Shown piece after piece: positions 1-6,482 of a stretch of DNA of 8,631 nucleotides. Each line of letters begins with the position of its first letter. Position 1 is the first letter of the stretch. The stretch covers positions 1 to 8,631 of the forward strand of contig CALGKL010000139.1 of NCBI GenBank assembly GCA_937930495.1, given 5' to 3'. The translations under genes were made by a program, and so were the position numbers. Source of the DNA: an uncultured Gloeocapsa sp. GTDB lineage: Bacteria > Cyanobacteriota > Cyanobacteriia > Cyanobacteriales > Gloeocapsaceae. The notes under the pieces are model-generated. The model worked only from the letters and a program-made list of their open reading frames with translations, was not told the DNA's origin and ran no database searches.

Positions 1-1
1 C

Positions 2-1048
2 TGGATTGGCTCTAATGATTATCTCAATATCGTTTTGAATGAACCAGATAGGGTGGATACTCCCGAAGAGGTAGCAGAGTTTGCTAGTCAAGTTGTTGAT
101 AATATTAGTACTTCTCTAACTACTGTCTTAGATTTAGGTGCAGAGGTTATCGTTGTTCCCAATTTGGTAGATCTAGGCTTAACTCCTCTAATTAATGATA
201 ATCAAGTTTCCCAGGTAGCTACAGAGTTAAGCATAGCTCATAACGAAGCTTTAAAAGTCAGTTTAGGTGAACTCAGGGAGAATTACCCGGAAGTCAGAAT
301 CATTGAAGTGGATATGTATGACTTTTCTCGGGAGATCTACTCTGAGTTTGAAAATAATACACAGAGCGCTACTACAACTAATCTCTATCCTAGTCCTAAG
401 AAACCTGTGAATCTAGATCCTACTCTTTTTCCTGGTAGTCTAGAAAATTATCAAGCGGCTTCTCAAAGGGCGGAAAATTACTTCTGGTGGGATAGCGCAC
501 ACCCAACTACTGCTGTACATCAATTAATTTCTGACCACATTCTCGAGGCGATCGCTGCTGAATTGATTACCACCGGGACAAGGAGTAATGATGTCTTGAT
601 CGGGAGCAATGGTAAAGAAAGGATGAATGGTTTAGCTGGTAATGACACCATTGTTGGAGGAACAGGAAATGACATTCTCAATGGCGGAGGGGGAGATGAT
701 ATCCTCTTGGGAGAATCGGGTAATGATTCTCTAATCGGGGGTAGTGGCAATGATTTACTTATTGGTGGTCCTGGTGATGATACTCTCAATGGTGGTCCTG
801 GTAACGATACGCTCTTTGGTAGCCAAGGAAATAACCTATTTATCGGTAGTCCAGGGGATGATCTGATTCAAGGTGATACCGGTGAGGATACTGTACAATA
901 TCGTGGGCTTTCTCGTCTTTTCAAATTTGAGGGAATACCTCAAGTTTTGACTATTTCTAGTCGCCAATTTGGTGTAGATACTCTGATTAATATCGAATTT
1001 ATTCAATTCAGAGATGGGGTATTTGCGGTCAGCGATTTGCTATCCTAG
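2..1048 (+). CDS. Secreted SGNH/GDSL lipase-hemolysin-like hydrolase with RTX tail (5' end missing)
   Basis: This is an extracellular esterase/lipase of the GDSL phospholipase-lecithinase-hemolysin type (COG3240-like), of which 348 residues are visible. The frame is open from base 2, so the start and the block I GDS serine nucleophile lie outside the window; the TTG at 35 is only an internal leucine codon. The first visible residues, WIGSNDYL, are SGNH block III (GxND). Block V is YFWWDSAHPTTAVH, whose Asp (codon at 491) and His (codon at 500) complete the catalytic triad. After this domain come eleven glycine/aspartate nonapeptides, then a C-terminal segment ending in a FGVDTLINIEFIQFRDG motif, a common ending of cyanobacterial RTX proteins. 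RTX tails fold on binding calcium outside the cell and usually mark type I secretion without a cleaved signal peptide; no transporter gene is visible here. The substrate (phospholipid, other lipid or ester) cannot be told from sequence. Family call is firm; export route is inferred. Confidence 0.9.
   Translation, partial: WIGSNDYLNIVLNEPDRVDTPEEVAEFASQVVDNISTSLTTVLDLGAEVIVVPNLVDLGLTPLINDNQVSQVATELSIAHNEALKVSLGELRENYPEVRIIEVDMYDFSREIYSEFENNTQSATTTNLYPSPKKPVNLDPTLFPGSLENYQAASQRAENYFWWDSAHPTTAVHQLISDHILEAIAAELITTGTRSNDVLIGSNGKERMNGLAGNDTIVGGTGNDILNGGGGDDILLGESGNDSLIGGSGNDLLIGGPGDDTLNGGPGNDTLFGSQGNNLFIGSPGDDLIQGDTGEDTVQYRGLSRLFKFEGIPQVLTISSRQFGVDTLINIEFIQFRDGVFAVSDLLS
584..880 (+). repeat. Eleven tandem RTX nonapeptide repeats
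   Basis: This stretch encodes 99 residues that divide exactly into eleven nine-residue units of the form GxDxLxGGx. The first two units (SNDVLIGSN, GKERMNGLA) are degenerate. From base 638 nine units follow the consensus closely, for example GNDILNGGG, GNDLLIGGP and GDDTLNGGP. RTX repeats of this kind wind into a parallel beta-roll that binds a calcium ion per turn. The DNA copies have diverged, so this is a protein-level repeat and not a recent DNA tandem expansion. Confidence 0.93.
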
Positions 1049-1057
1049 TTAAGTCAG

Positions 1058-1090
1058 AGGGTAAGAGGATTTAAACTCTTACCCTATTTT
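1058..1090 (+). terminator. Rho-independent-type terminator after the RTX lipase gene
   Basis: A perfect 10-bp stem, AGGGTAAGAG (1058-1067) with CTCTTACCCT (1076-1085), encloses an 8-base loop and is followed by ATTTTG. It begins 9 bases after the lipase stop codon. The T tract is short, so termination may be partial. It probably ends the lipase transcript and separates it from purM, whose start is only 20 bases downstream. If it is efficient, purM needs a promoter within or overlapping the hairpin; I found no convincing one. Confidence 0.72.
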
Positions 1091-1110
1091 GTAACAAGCG
1101 AAGAGATTTT

Positions 1111-2139
1111 ATGGATTATCAAGAAGCAGGAGTAGATATCCTCGCCGGTCGTGCTTTTGTAGAACGTATTCGTCAAGGGGTAGAGAGTACTTATCGTCCT
1201 GGAGTTTTGGGACATCTGGGGGGTTTTGGTGGTTGTTTTGAAATCCCTTCGGGTTATCAACAACCTGTATTGGTATCTGGTACAGATGGGGTGGGTACGA
1301 AGTTAAAAATCGCTCAAGAACTTAACCGTCATGATACTATTGGGATCGATTTAGTGGCTATGTGTGTTAATGATGTTTTGACCTGTGGTGCTGAACCCCT
1401 ATTTTTTCTCGATTATCTAGCTACGGGTAAGTTACAACCTGAACAGTTAGCTGAGGTGGTCGCTGGTATAGTTACAGGTTGTAAGCTAAGTGGTTGCGCT
1501 CTGTTGGGGGGAGAAACCGCGGAAATGCCAGGTTTTTACAACCTGGGAGAGTATGATTTGGCTGGTTTTTGTGTGGGAATCGTCGAAAAAAGTAAGCTTC
1601 TTGATGGTACTCAAGTTAAAGTAGATGATGTGGCGATCGCCCTAGCGAGTCAAGGTGTCCACAGTAACGGTTTTAGTCTGGTACGTAAAATAGTTAGAGA
1701 TAATCAATTAGATTGGCAACATCAACCTGATTTACTCGATGGTTTGACCTTGGGAGAAGCTTTTCTAACTCCTACCCAAATTTATGTTAAACCTGTTCTT
1801 AATCTCCTCAATTCAGGTATTGATCTTCATGGAATGGCCCATATTACTGGTGGTGGTTTACCAGAAAATGCTCCCCGTTGTCTTAATCAGGGACAATCTC
1901 TGTTAATTAATCCTGATAGTTGGCAAATTCCCGGGGTTTTCCGTTGGTTAGCTAAAATGGGACAGGTCAAACCAGAAGCGATGTTTAATACGTTTAATAT
2001 GGGGATTGGCTTTATTCTGATTCTCCCTAGTGAGCAGGTTGATTTAGCTATACAATTGTTAGAGCAGGATCAGCTCAAAGCTTTTCCCTTGGGAAAGGTG
2101 GTCAAAGGCAATAAAGATGTAATTGGCATACCTTATTAA
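1111..2139 (+). CDS. purM: Phosphoribosylformylglycinamidine cyclo-ligase (AIR synthetase)
   Basis: PurM closes the imidazole ring in de novo purine synthesis, converting formylglycinamidine ribonucleotide plus ATP to aminoimidazole ribonucleotide in the cytosol. The 342 residues match the usual family length (about 345). Visible family motifs in order are AGVDI near the N terminus, the nucleotide-binding TDGVGTK (58-64), [17 protein letters not shown] (80-96), [11 protein letters not shown] (133-143), [10 protein letters not shown] (184-193), [10 protein letters not shown] (244-253) and the C-terminal FNMGIGF (295-301). The protein is complete with no missing core residue. The ATG at 1111 puts AGVDI at residues 6-10, as expected; a weak purine-rich stretch (GAAGAG) precedes it. 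The gene lies alone on the + strand, 62 bases after the RTX lipase and converging on iaaA, so neither neighbour shares its pathway. Confidence 0.97.
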   Translation: MDYQEAGVDILAGRAFVERIRQGVESTYRPGVLGHLGGFGGCFEIPSGYQQPVLVSGTDGVGTKLKIAQELNRHDTIGIDLVAMCVNDVLTCGAEPLFFLDYLATGKLQPEQLAEVVAGIVTGCKLSGCALLGGETAEMPGFYNLGEYDLAGFCVGIVEKSKLLDGTQVKVDDVAIALASQGVHSNGFSLVRKIVRDNQLDWQHQPDLLDGLTLGEAFLTPTQIYVKPVLNLLNSGIDLHGMAHITGGGLPENAPRCLNQGQSLLINPDSWQIPGVFRWLAKMGQVKPEAMFNTFNMGIGFILILPSEQVDLAIQLLEQDQLKAFPLGKVVKGNKDVIGIPY

Positions 2140-2185
2140 AATACATCACATTTGCTCTAGTCCCTGGGGGGTTACACCAGAAAGT

Positions 2186-2217
2186 AGCTGATATACACAA
2201 TGATACAGATATCAGCT
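2186..2217. terminator. Possible terminator hairpin between convergent purM and iaaA
   Basis: A 9-bp inverted repeat, AGCTGATAT (2186-2194) and ATATCAGCT (2209-2217), encloses a 14-base loop. It lies midway in the 99-base gap between the convergent stops of purM and iaaA, where a shared terminator would be expected. No long T tract follows on either strand and the stem is AT-rich, so the call rests mainly on position. Confidence 0.4.
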
Positions 2218-2238
2218 TAATTAGAGAGAGAATATTTA

Positions 2239-3177
2239 CTAACCGGTTATAACACCTATATAATCATTAGTAGCAGCATCGAGACTATCACCGATGGTCT
2301 GACCATTATGATAAGCTGCTAAAACCACCTCACAAGTTTTGCCCCAAACAATGTTACCCTGATGGTCAAGGGCAATAGCTGCTAAATCTCTATTTCTACT
2401 TTGAGACTCTTTGATTGATTTTTCCATGGCTTCAGCTAAAGATAACCCATCGGTGACTCTAATCACTACTCTAGCGGCGAAACACTCATCGATAATATCT
2501 TCACCAATACCAGTACAACTCACACCGGCTAAATTGTTAGCATAGTTACCAGCGGGCATAGCTGAATCACTAACACGCCCAATTCTTTCTAAACCTTTAC
2601 CACCGGTAGAAGTACCTACAGCAATGCGACCTTGCTGATCTAGTACTACCACGCCGATAGTGCCTCTTCTTTCTTCCGCTATCACTGTGGCCATTTTTTT
2701 GCTAAAGTTCTCTTTACGCTCTTGTTGCCATTCCAAAAGACGCAAATCGGTGAGGGGGTCGTAGGGTGGGATAGCTAATTCTCTAGCTAATTCAGCTGCA
2801 CCGTAATCGGAAAGGATCCGATCTGTTTGCACTTGTAATTCTTTGGCGAGAAAAATCGGGTTTTTGACGCGGGAAACGTTAATAACTCCACTAAGAGATT
2901 GTTTCTCTCCATCCATTAAACTAGCACTCATGCGAATCTGTCCATCGGATTGTAGTACAGAGCCTGTACCTGCGTTGAAGCGTGGTTCATCTTCGAGCAA
3001 TTGACAACCTTTGATGACAGCATCTACGGCGCTGCTACCTGCTCTAAGGCTATCATATACTTGTTGAACAATTCCTTGTAGTGCTGCACGGACGGCATCT
3101 TTACCTCCTTTATCTTTCAGGGAAAGACCAGCTCCACCGTGTATAATTACTTTAGGTTGTAGCGACTCAGTTGACAT
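2239..3177 (-). CDS. iaaA: Isoaspartyl peptidase / plant-type L-asparaginase
   Basis: This Ntn-hydrolase cleaves N-terminal isoaspartyl residues from dipeptides formed when aged proteins are broken down, and usually also hydrolyses L-asparagine. It has 312 residues. The precursor cuts itself into alpha and beta subunits before the nucleophilic threonine: RRGTIGVVVLD shows the site between Gly172 and Thr173. Other family marks are IIHGGAG (11-17), RFNAGTGSVL (66-75), TSTGG (189-193, with second threonine Thr191), the substrate-binding stretch RVSDSAMPAGNYANN (201-215, Arg201 and Asp204) and CTGIGE (221-226). The linker before Thr173 (about 140-171) is lysine/glutamate-rich, as in other family members. 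It starts 7 bases after the DUF2256 stop, so the two are probably co-transcribed; no strong Shine-Dalgarno precedes the ATG, which would suit translational coupling. Physiological substrate preference cannot be judged from sequence. Confidence 0.94.
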   Translation of the reverse strand: MSTESLQPKVIIHGGAGLSLKDKGGKDAVRAALQGIVQQVYDSLRAGSSAVDAVIKGCQLLEDEPRFNAGTGSVLQSDGQIRMSASLMDGEKQSLSGVINVSRVKNPIFLAKELQVQTDRILSDYGAAELARELAIPPYDPLTDLRLLEWQQERKENFSKKMATVIAEERRGTIGVVVLDQQGRIAVGTSTGGKGLERIGRVSDSAMPAGNYANNLAGVSCTGIGEDIIDECFAARVVIRVTDGLSLAEAMEKSIKESQSRNRDLAAIALDHQGNIVWGKTCEVVLAAYHNGQTIGDSLDAATNDYIGVITG

Positions 3178-3184
3178 AATTTAA

Positions 3185-3340
3185 TTAATCTTGGCTATTA
3201 GATTTGCGTCTTCGACATCTTTCTGAGCAATATTTTACCTCATCCCAGCACTTTTCCCATTTTTTTCGCCAAGTAAAGGGTAAACCACAGACGGGACAGA
3301 TTTTGCTCGGTAATTCAGAAGAAGGTTTATGGCGGGGCAT
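3185..3340 (-). CDS. DUF2256 small zinc-ribbon protein
   Basis: A 51-residue basic protein matches the DUF2256 family pattern: [20 protein letters not shown] followed by [13 protein letters not shown]. Cysteines 15, 18, 38 and 42 form CxxC...CxxxC, a likely zinc site; Cys31 in the [11 protein letters not shown] segment is a further family-conserved residue. The function of the family is unknown. I chose the ATG at 3340 because it gives the usual compact length; a longer frame with a TTG start at 3451 would run 43 bases into the divergent photolyase gene and adds an unconserved leader. An extended -10 box lies about 40 bases upstream. The gene leads a probable two-gene unit with iaaA and is divergent from an FeS photolyase. 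From memory, DUF2256 genes often accompany this photolyase family in other bacteria, so a link to the photolyase is plausible but unproven. Confidence 0.85.
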   Translation of the reverse strand: MPRHKPSSELPSKICPVCGLPFTWRKKWEKCWDEVKYCSERCRRRKSNSQD

Positions 3341-3373
3341 GTTTCTAAATAGTTTTTTAAGATTAAATTTTCT

Positions 3374-3379
3374 TATGAT
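3374..3379 (+). promoter_or_regulatory. Possible -10 box for the photolyase gene
   Basis: TATGAT on the + strand lies 29 bases before the photolyase ATG and overlaps by two bases the - strand -10 box at 3378-3386. No clear -35 is visible. If both are real, polymerase could occupy only one direction at a time. The photolyase ATG has no visible Shine-Dalgarno (upstream is A/T only), so leaderless or SD-independent initiation is likely. Confidence 0.28.
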
Positions 3380-3386
3380 TATATCA
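3378..3386 (-). promoter_or_regulatory. Extended -10 promoter for the DUF2256-iaaA unit
   Basis: Read on the - strand the sequence is TGATATAAT, a consensus TATAAT with an extended TGn element. It would start transcription near 3371, giving a leader of about 30 bases before the DUF2256 ATG at 3340. No good -35 hexamer is present at 17-18 bases, which extended -10 promoters can tolerate. The region is very AT-rich, so a chance match is possible. Confidence 0.5.
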
Positions 3387-3408
3387 CCTAATTTATTCTT
3401 AAATAAAA

Positions 3409-4914
3409 ATGAGTATTGGTATTTGGATTTTGGGAGATCAACTCTCGACAAATCAAGCGGCTTTAGCTAATTGTTCTGCACCTAATAACACTCCTGTTAT
3501 TTTAATTGAAAGTCAAGATTATGCTAAATTAAGACCTTATCATCGTCAAAAATTGGTCCTGATTTGGTCAGCGATGCGTCATTTTGCTGCTAGTTTAGAA
3601 GCAAAAGGTTGGCGGGTGACTTATGCTGTTAGTGATGATTTTCAAACCCCTTTAGATGCTTGGTTAAATGAGTATCAAATTAAGGAACTTTGGGTAATGC
3701 TTCCTAGCGATCGCCCTTTTAAAACCTTGATTGAAAATTTATCTTTAAGATGTACTTTGCGTTGGTTTGCTAATAATCATTTTTTGTGGAGTCAAAGAGA
3801 TTTTAGGGAATGGGCTGACGCTCGTAAACAATTATTACTAGAGGATTTTTATCGCGCTGGACGTAAACGTTTTGGGATACTTTTAGATAATCAGGGTAAA
3901 CCTTTAGGGGGGAAATGGAATTTTGATCAAGACAACCGTAAACCACTCAAGACTAAGTTAACTACTCCCGCGGTTTGTAGATTTACTCCCGATGGAATTA
4001 CTGAAGCGGTCATTGCTAAGGTAAAATCTTTAGAATTCCCTTTGTTTGGAGAAATTGAACCTTTTCATTGGGGTGTAACTAGGAGTCAAGCTTTAGAGGT
4101 ATTAGAACATTTTATTACTCACTGTCTAGATAATTTTGGTGCTTATCAAGATGCTATGGTGACGGGGGAATATACTCTATGGCATAGTTTACTCTCTCCC
4201 TATTTAAATTTGGGTTTAATTACTCCAGGTGAGGTTATCCAAAGAGTAGAGGAAGCTTATTACCAACAACAGTTTCCCCTAAATAGCGTTGAGGGTTTTG
4301 TGCGTCAGGTGTTGGGATGGCGAGAATATATGCAGGGAGTTTATCAATGGGTAGAAGCAGATTATTTTCAACTCAATTGGTTTAACCATACCCATCCTTT
4401 ACCAAGGTTTTATTGGGATGGTGAGTTAACGGATATGAATTGTTTTCGTCAAATTTTACAGCAAGTTGCCAAAACTGGTTACGCACACCATATTCAGCGT
4501 TTAATGATTCTGAGTAATTTCGCTTTAATTATGGGAGTTTCTCCCTTTGAGTTAGAAAATTGGTTTCATAGCGTCTTTATTGATGCTTATGATTGGGTGA
4601 TGCAGACTAATGTCTTGGGTATGGGACAATTTGCTGATGGGGGGATTTTGGCTTCTAAACCCTATGCAGCTTCAGCCAATTATATTCATAAAATGAGTGA
4701 TTATTGCGATCGCTGTGTTTATAATTATCGTCAGCGTACTGGTGATTCTGCTTGTCCTTTTAATTTTTTCTATTGGGATTTTATCGCTCGTCATCGAGAC
4801 CAATTAAAATCCAATGGGAGGATGAATCTAGTTTTAGCCAATCTCTCTAAACTAGATGCCAAGGAGTTAGCTAATATACGTGCTTTAGCGGTTAAATTCA
4901 GACAATTTCACTAA
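3409..4914 (+). CDS. Iron-sulfur bacterial cryptochrome/photolyase (FeS-BCP, PhrB-like)
   Basis: This light-driven DNA repair flavoprotein belongs to the FeS-BCP group, whose studied members (Agrobacterium PhrB) repair (6-4) photoproducts using FAD, a lumazine antenna and a 4Fe-4S cluster. All 501 residues are present. The N-terminal antenna domain begins [10 protein letters not shown], followed by [17 protein letters not shown] (44-60) and [13 protein letters not shown] (167-179). The helical FAD domain contains [14 protein letters not shown] (297-310), [15 protein letters not shown] (359-373) and [20 protein letters not shown] (404-423). Cysteines 345, 433, 436 and 449 are spaced exactly as the PhrB cluster ligands as I recall them (350, 438, 441, 454), and the His360-His361 pair sits at the same offset of five as the PhrB active-site histidines (365, 366). 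It is divergent from DUF2256-iaaA across 68 bases and convergent with plsC. The symbol is left blank because phrB is also used for unrelated CPD photolyases. Lesion specificity is by family inference. Confidence 0.93.
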   Translation: MSIGIWILGDQLSTNQAALANCSAPNNTPVILIESQDYAKLRPYHRQKLVLIWSAMRHFAASLEAKGWRVTYAVSDDFQTPLDAWLNEYQIKELWVMLPSDRPFKTLIENLSLRCTLRWFANNHFLWSQRDFREWADARKQLLLEDFYRAGRKRFGILLDNQGKPLGGKWNFDQDNRKPLKTKLTTPAVCRFTPDGITEAVIAKVKSLEFPLFGEIEPFHWGVTRSQALEVLEHFITHCLDNFGAYQDAMVTGEYTLWHSLLSPYLNLGLITPGEVIQRVEEAYYQQQFPLNSVEGFVRQVLGWREYMQGVYQWVEADYFQLNWFNHTHPLPRFYWDGELTDMNCFRQILQQVAKTGYAHHIQRLMILSNFALIMGVSPFELENWFHSVFIDAYDWVMQTNVLGMGQFADGGILASKPYAASANYIHKMSDYCDRCVYNYRQRTGDSACPFNFFYWDFIARHRDQLKSNGRMNLVLANLSKLDAKELANIRALAVKFRQFH

Positions 4915-4972
4915 TTCTCCAAGTTTAGCTGCATTGGGGATACCAGAGTTAGTCTCTCCTGTGATCTTGAGT

Positions 4973-5614
4973 CTATTCTAAAAGCATCTGATTAATAGTC
5001 AAAGCACATTGAGTGGTAATTGCTTCTAATTCAGCTTTGTTTGTGGATTCAGGTGGGGGGATAACCTCCCCAATGCGTACCACTAGGGGTACAGATTGAG
5101 GTAATCGTTTGCCTTTGACTAAAATCTGCTCAGTTCCTTGTAAACTTACGGGTAATAAGGGGACTTTGGCTTTGGCGGCGATTAAAGCTGCTCCTAATTT
5201 TGGTTGGTAGATCCGACTATCGGGGGTACGTGTACCTTCTAAAAAAATACCTACAGCCCACCCTTGGTTTAACATGGTTAAAGCTGCTTTGATGGCGGCG
5301 CGATCGCCCTTTTCTCTTTTGACGGGATAGGCACCGTATAAACTGATACTCTGTTTCAGTATAGGTATAGAAAATAACTCTTCTTTAGCCATGAAAGCAA
5401 CCGGACGACCTACACAATTAGAGAGAATAGGTGGGTCAAAATAACTAGCGTGATTACTGACTACGACTAATGGTCCTGTTTTTGGGACGTTTTCTGCACC
5501 TTGGATACGTCCTTTAAAATAGACATGAAAGGTCGGCGCAACCACAGACCACTTAAATAAGTGGTATAACAATAGATTAACCCTAGGCTCTCTTTGTCTA
5601 GATGCTGATTTCAT
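4973..5614 (-). CDS. plsC: 1-acyl-sn-glycerol-3-phosphate acyltransferase
   Basis: PlsC adds the second acyl chain to lysophosphatidic acid, making phosphatidic acid, the precursor of all membrane glycerolipids, at the inner face of the membrane. The 213 residues show the four acyltransferase blocks: NHASYFD (54-60, HX4D catalytic His55 and Asp60), GAYPVKRE (94-101), FLEGTRT (124-130, replacing the more common FPEGTR) and VPLLPVSLQGT (151-161). A moderately hydrophobic N-terminal stretch (about 13-32) could be membrane-associated. The ATG at 5614 lies inside the end of fabD, overlapping it by 17 bases, and no Shine-Dalgarno is visible, so translation probably depends on ribosomes finishing fabD. 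The next methionine (residue 76) would remove the catalytic block, so this start is required. It is the last gene of the fabH-fabD-plsC set and converges on the photolyase with a 58-base gap in which I see no strong terminator. Confidence 0.94.
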   Translation of the reverse strand: MKSASRQREPRVNLLLYHLFKWSVVAPTFHVYFKGRIQGAENVPKTGPLVVVSNHASYFDPPILSNCVGRPVAFMAKEELFSIPILKQSISLYGAYPVKREKGDRAAIKAALTMLNQGWAVGIFLEGTRTPDSRIYQPKLGAALIAAKAKVPLLPVSLQGTEQILVKGKRLPQSVPLVVRIGEVIPPPESTNKAELEAITTQCALTINQMLLE

Positions 5615-6479
5615 CGATGTTAGCGATATTTTTGAAATTTAAATCAGGAGCGGTTCTTTTCATCAACCCTGTGAGGACTTTTCCCGGACCTATTTCTACT
5701 ACTTCGGTGATTCCTGTTTGGACTAAATACTCGCTAATTTCTCGCCAACGTACCGATCCTGTCATCTGTTGAATTAATCTAGTTTTGATTTCGGTTGCTG
5801 CTGTAGCGGGAGTAGGATTGACGTTGGCGATAACCGGGATTTTAGCGTCATTAAAGTCGACTTCGGCGAGAATTTGGGCGAATTCTGTAGCTGCTTCCTG
5901 CATCAGGGGCGAATGAAAGGCACCAGAAACCTTAAGAGTTACAGCGCGTTTAGCTTTGACTTGACTAACCACTTCATCTACGGCGCTAGGTGTTCCGGAA
6001 ATTACTACCTGTTGAAGGCTATTATCATTAGCGATAACCACATCAGGAGTAGTGGCGATTTTGGCTTCTAATTCTTGCCGATTAAATTGCATCAGGGCTA
6101 CCATTTTCCCTCCTGCGGCGCTATCCATTAATTGAGCGCGTTTTTTCACCAGATTTAATCCTGTAGCAAAGTCAAAGACACCGGCTGTAAATAGGGCTAC
6201 GTATTCCCCTAAACTATGACCTGCTACTAAGGCTGGGGGATTTTCCTGTTTTAACAATAATTCGGCGAGAATCGATTCGATTACGTATAAACAGGGTTGA
6301 GTGTAGAGGGTTTGGTTTAGTTTATCTTCCTCTCCCTGACATATTTCTAATACTGACCAGTTTAAGATTGTTTCTGCTTGAGTCAAGCGATTTTTCCCTA
6401 GGGGATGTTCGAGTAAGTTACCTTCCATCCCGATGGCTTGGGAACCTTGTCCTGGAAATAGCCACGCTGTTTTAGTCAT
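5598..6479 (-). CDS. fabD: Malonyl-CoA:ACP transacylase
   Basis: FabD transfers malonyl from coenzyme A to acyl carrier protein, supplying the extender unit for type II fatty acid synthesis in the cytosol. The 293 residues are typical of bacterial FabD. FPGQGSQAIGM (8-18) carries the oxyanion-hole glutamine Gln11. GHSLGEY (87-93) contains the nucleophile Ser89. KKRAQLM (112-118) supplies the malonate-binding Arg114. GAFHSPLM (186-193) contains the catalytic His189, and EIGPGKVLTGL (262-272) is the usual C-terminal motif. The ATG at 6479 follows fabH by only 3 bases and has a good Shine-Dalgarno embedded in the end of fabH. The 3' end overlaps plsC. This packing, and the fact that its product malonyl-ACP is a substrate of FabH, support one co-regulated operon. 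Confidence 0.97.
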   Translation of the reverse strand: MTKTAWLFPGQGSQAIGMEGNLLEHPLGKNRLTQAETILNWSVLEICQGEEDKLNQTLYTQPCLYVIESILAELLLKQENPPALVAGHSLGEYVALFTAGVFDFATGLNLVKKRAQLMDSAAGGKMVALMQFNRQELEAKIATTPDVVIANDNSLQQVVISGTPSAVDEVVSQVKAKRAVTLKVSGAFHSPLMQEAATEFAQILAEVDFNDAKIPVIANVNPTPATAATEIKTRLIQQMTGSVRWREISEYLVQTGITEVVEIGPGKVLTGLMKRTAPDLNFKNIANIDEISI

Positions 6480-6482
6480 CTT

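Noticed and set aside
520..789. Open frame of 89 codons on the - strand, proline/serine-rich.
   Set aside because: It is the reverse complement of the RTX glycine/aspartate repeats; the repetitive codons keep the opposite strand open. No family resemblance.
3341..3451. N-terminal extension of DUF2256 to a TTG at 3451.
   Set aside because: It would overlap the divergent photolyase coding region by 43 bases and adds residues not seen in the compact family; the ATG at 3340 is preferred.
3204..3470. + strand open frame of 88 codons across DUF2256 and the photolyase start.
   Set aside because: Antisense shadow of DUF2256 and out of frame with the photolyase; no recognisable protein.
5235..5255. 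FLEGTRT in PlsC where FPEGTR is usual, as a sign of a defective enzyme.
   Set aside because: The key glutamate, glycine, threonine and arginine are kept and the first position pair varies in the family; HX4D is intact.
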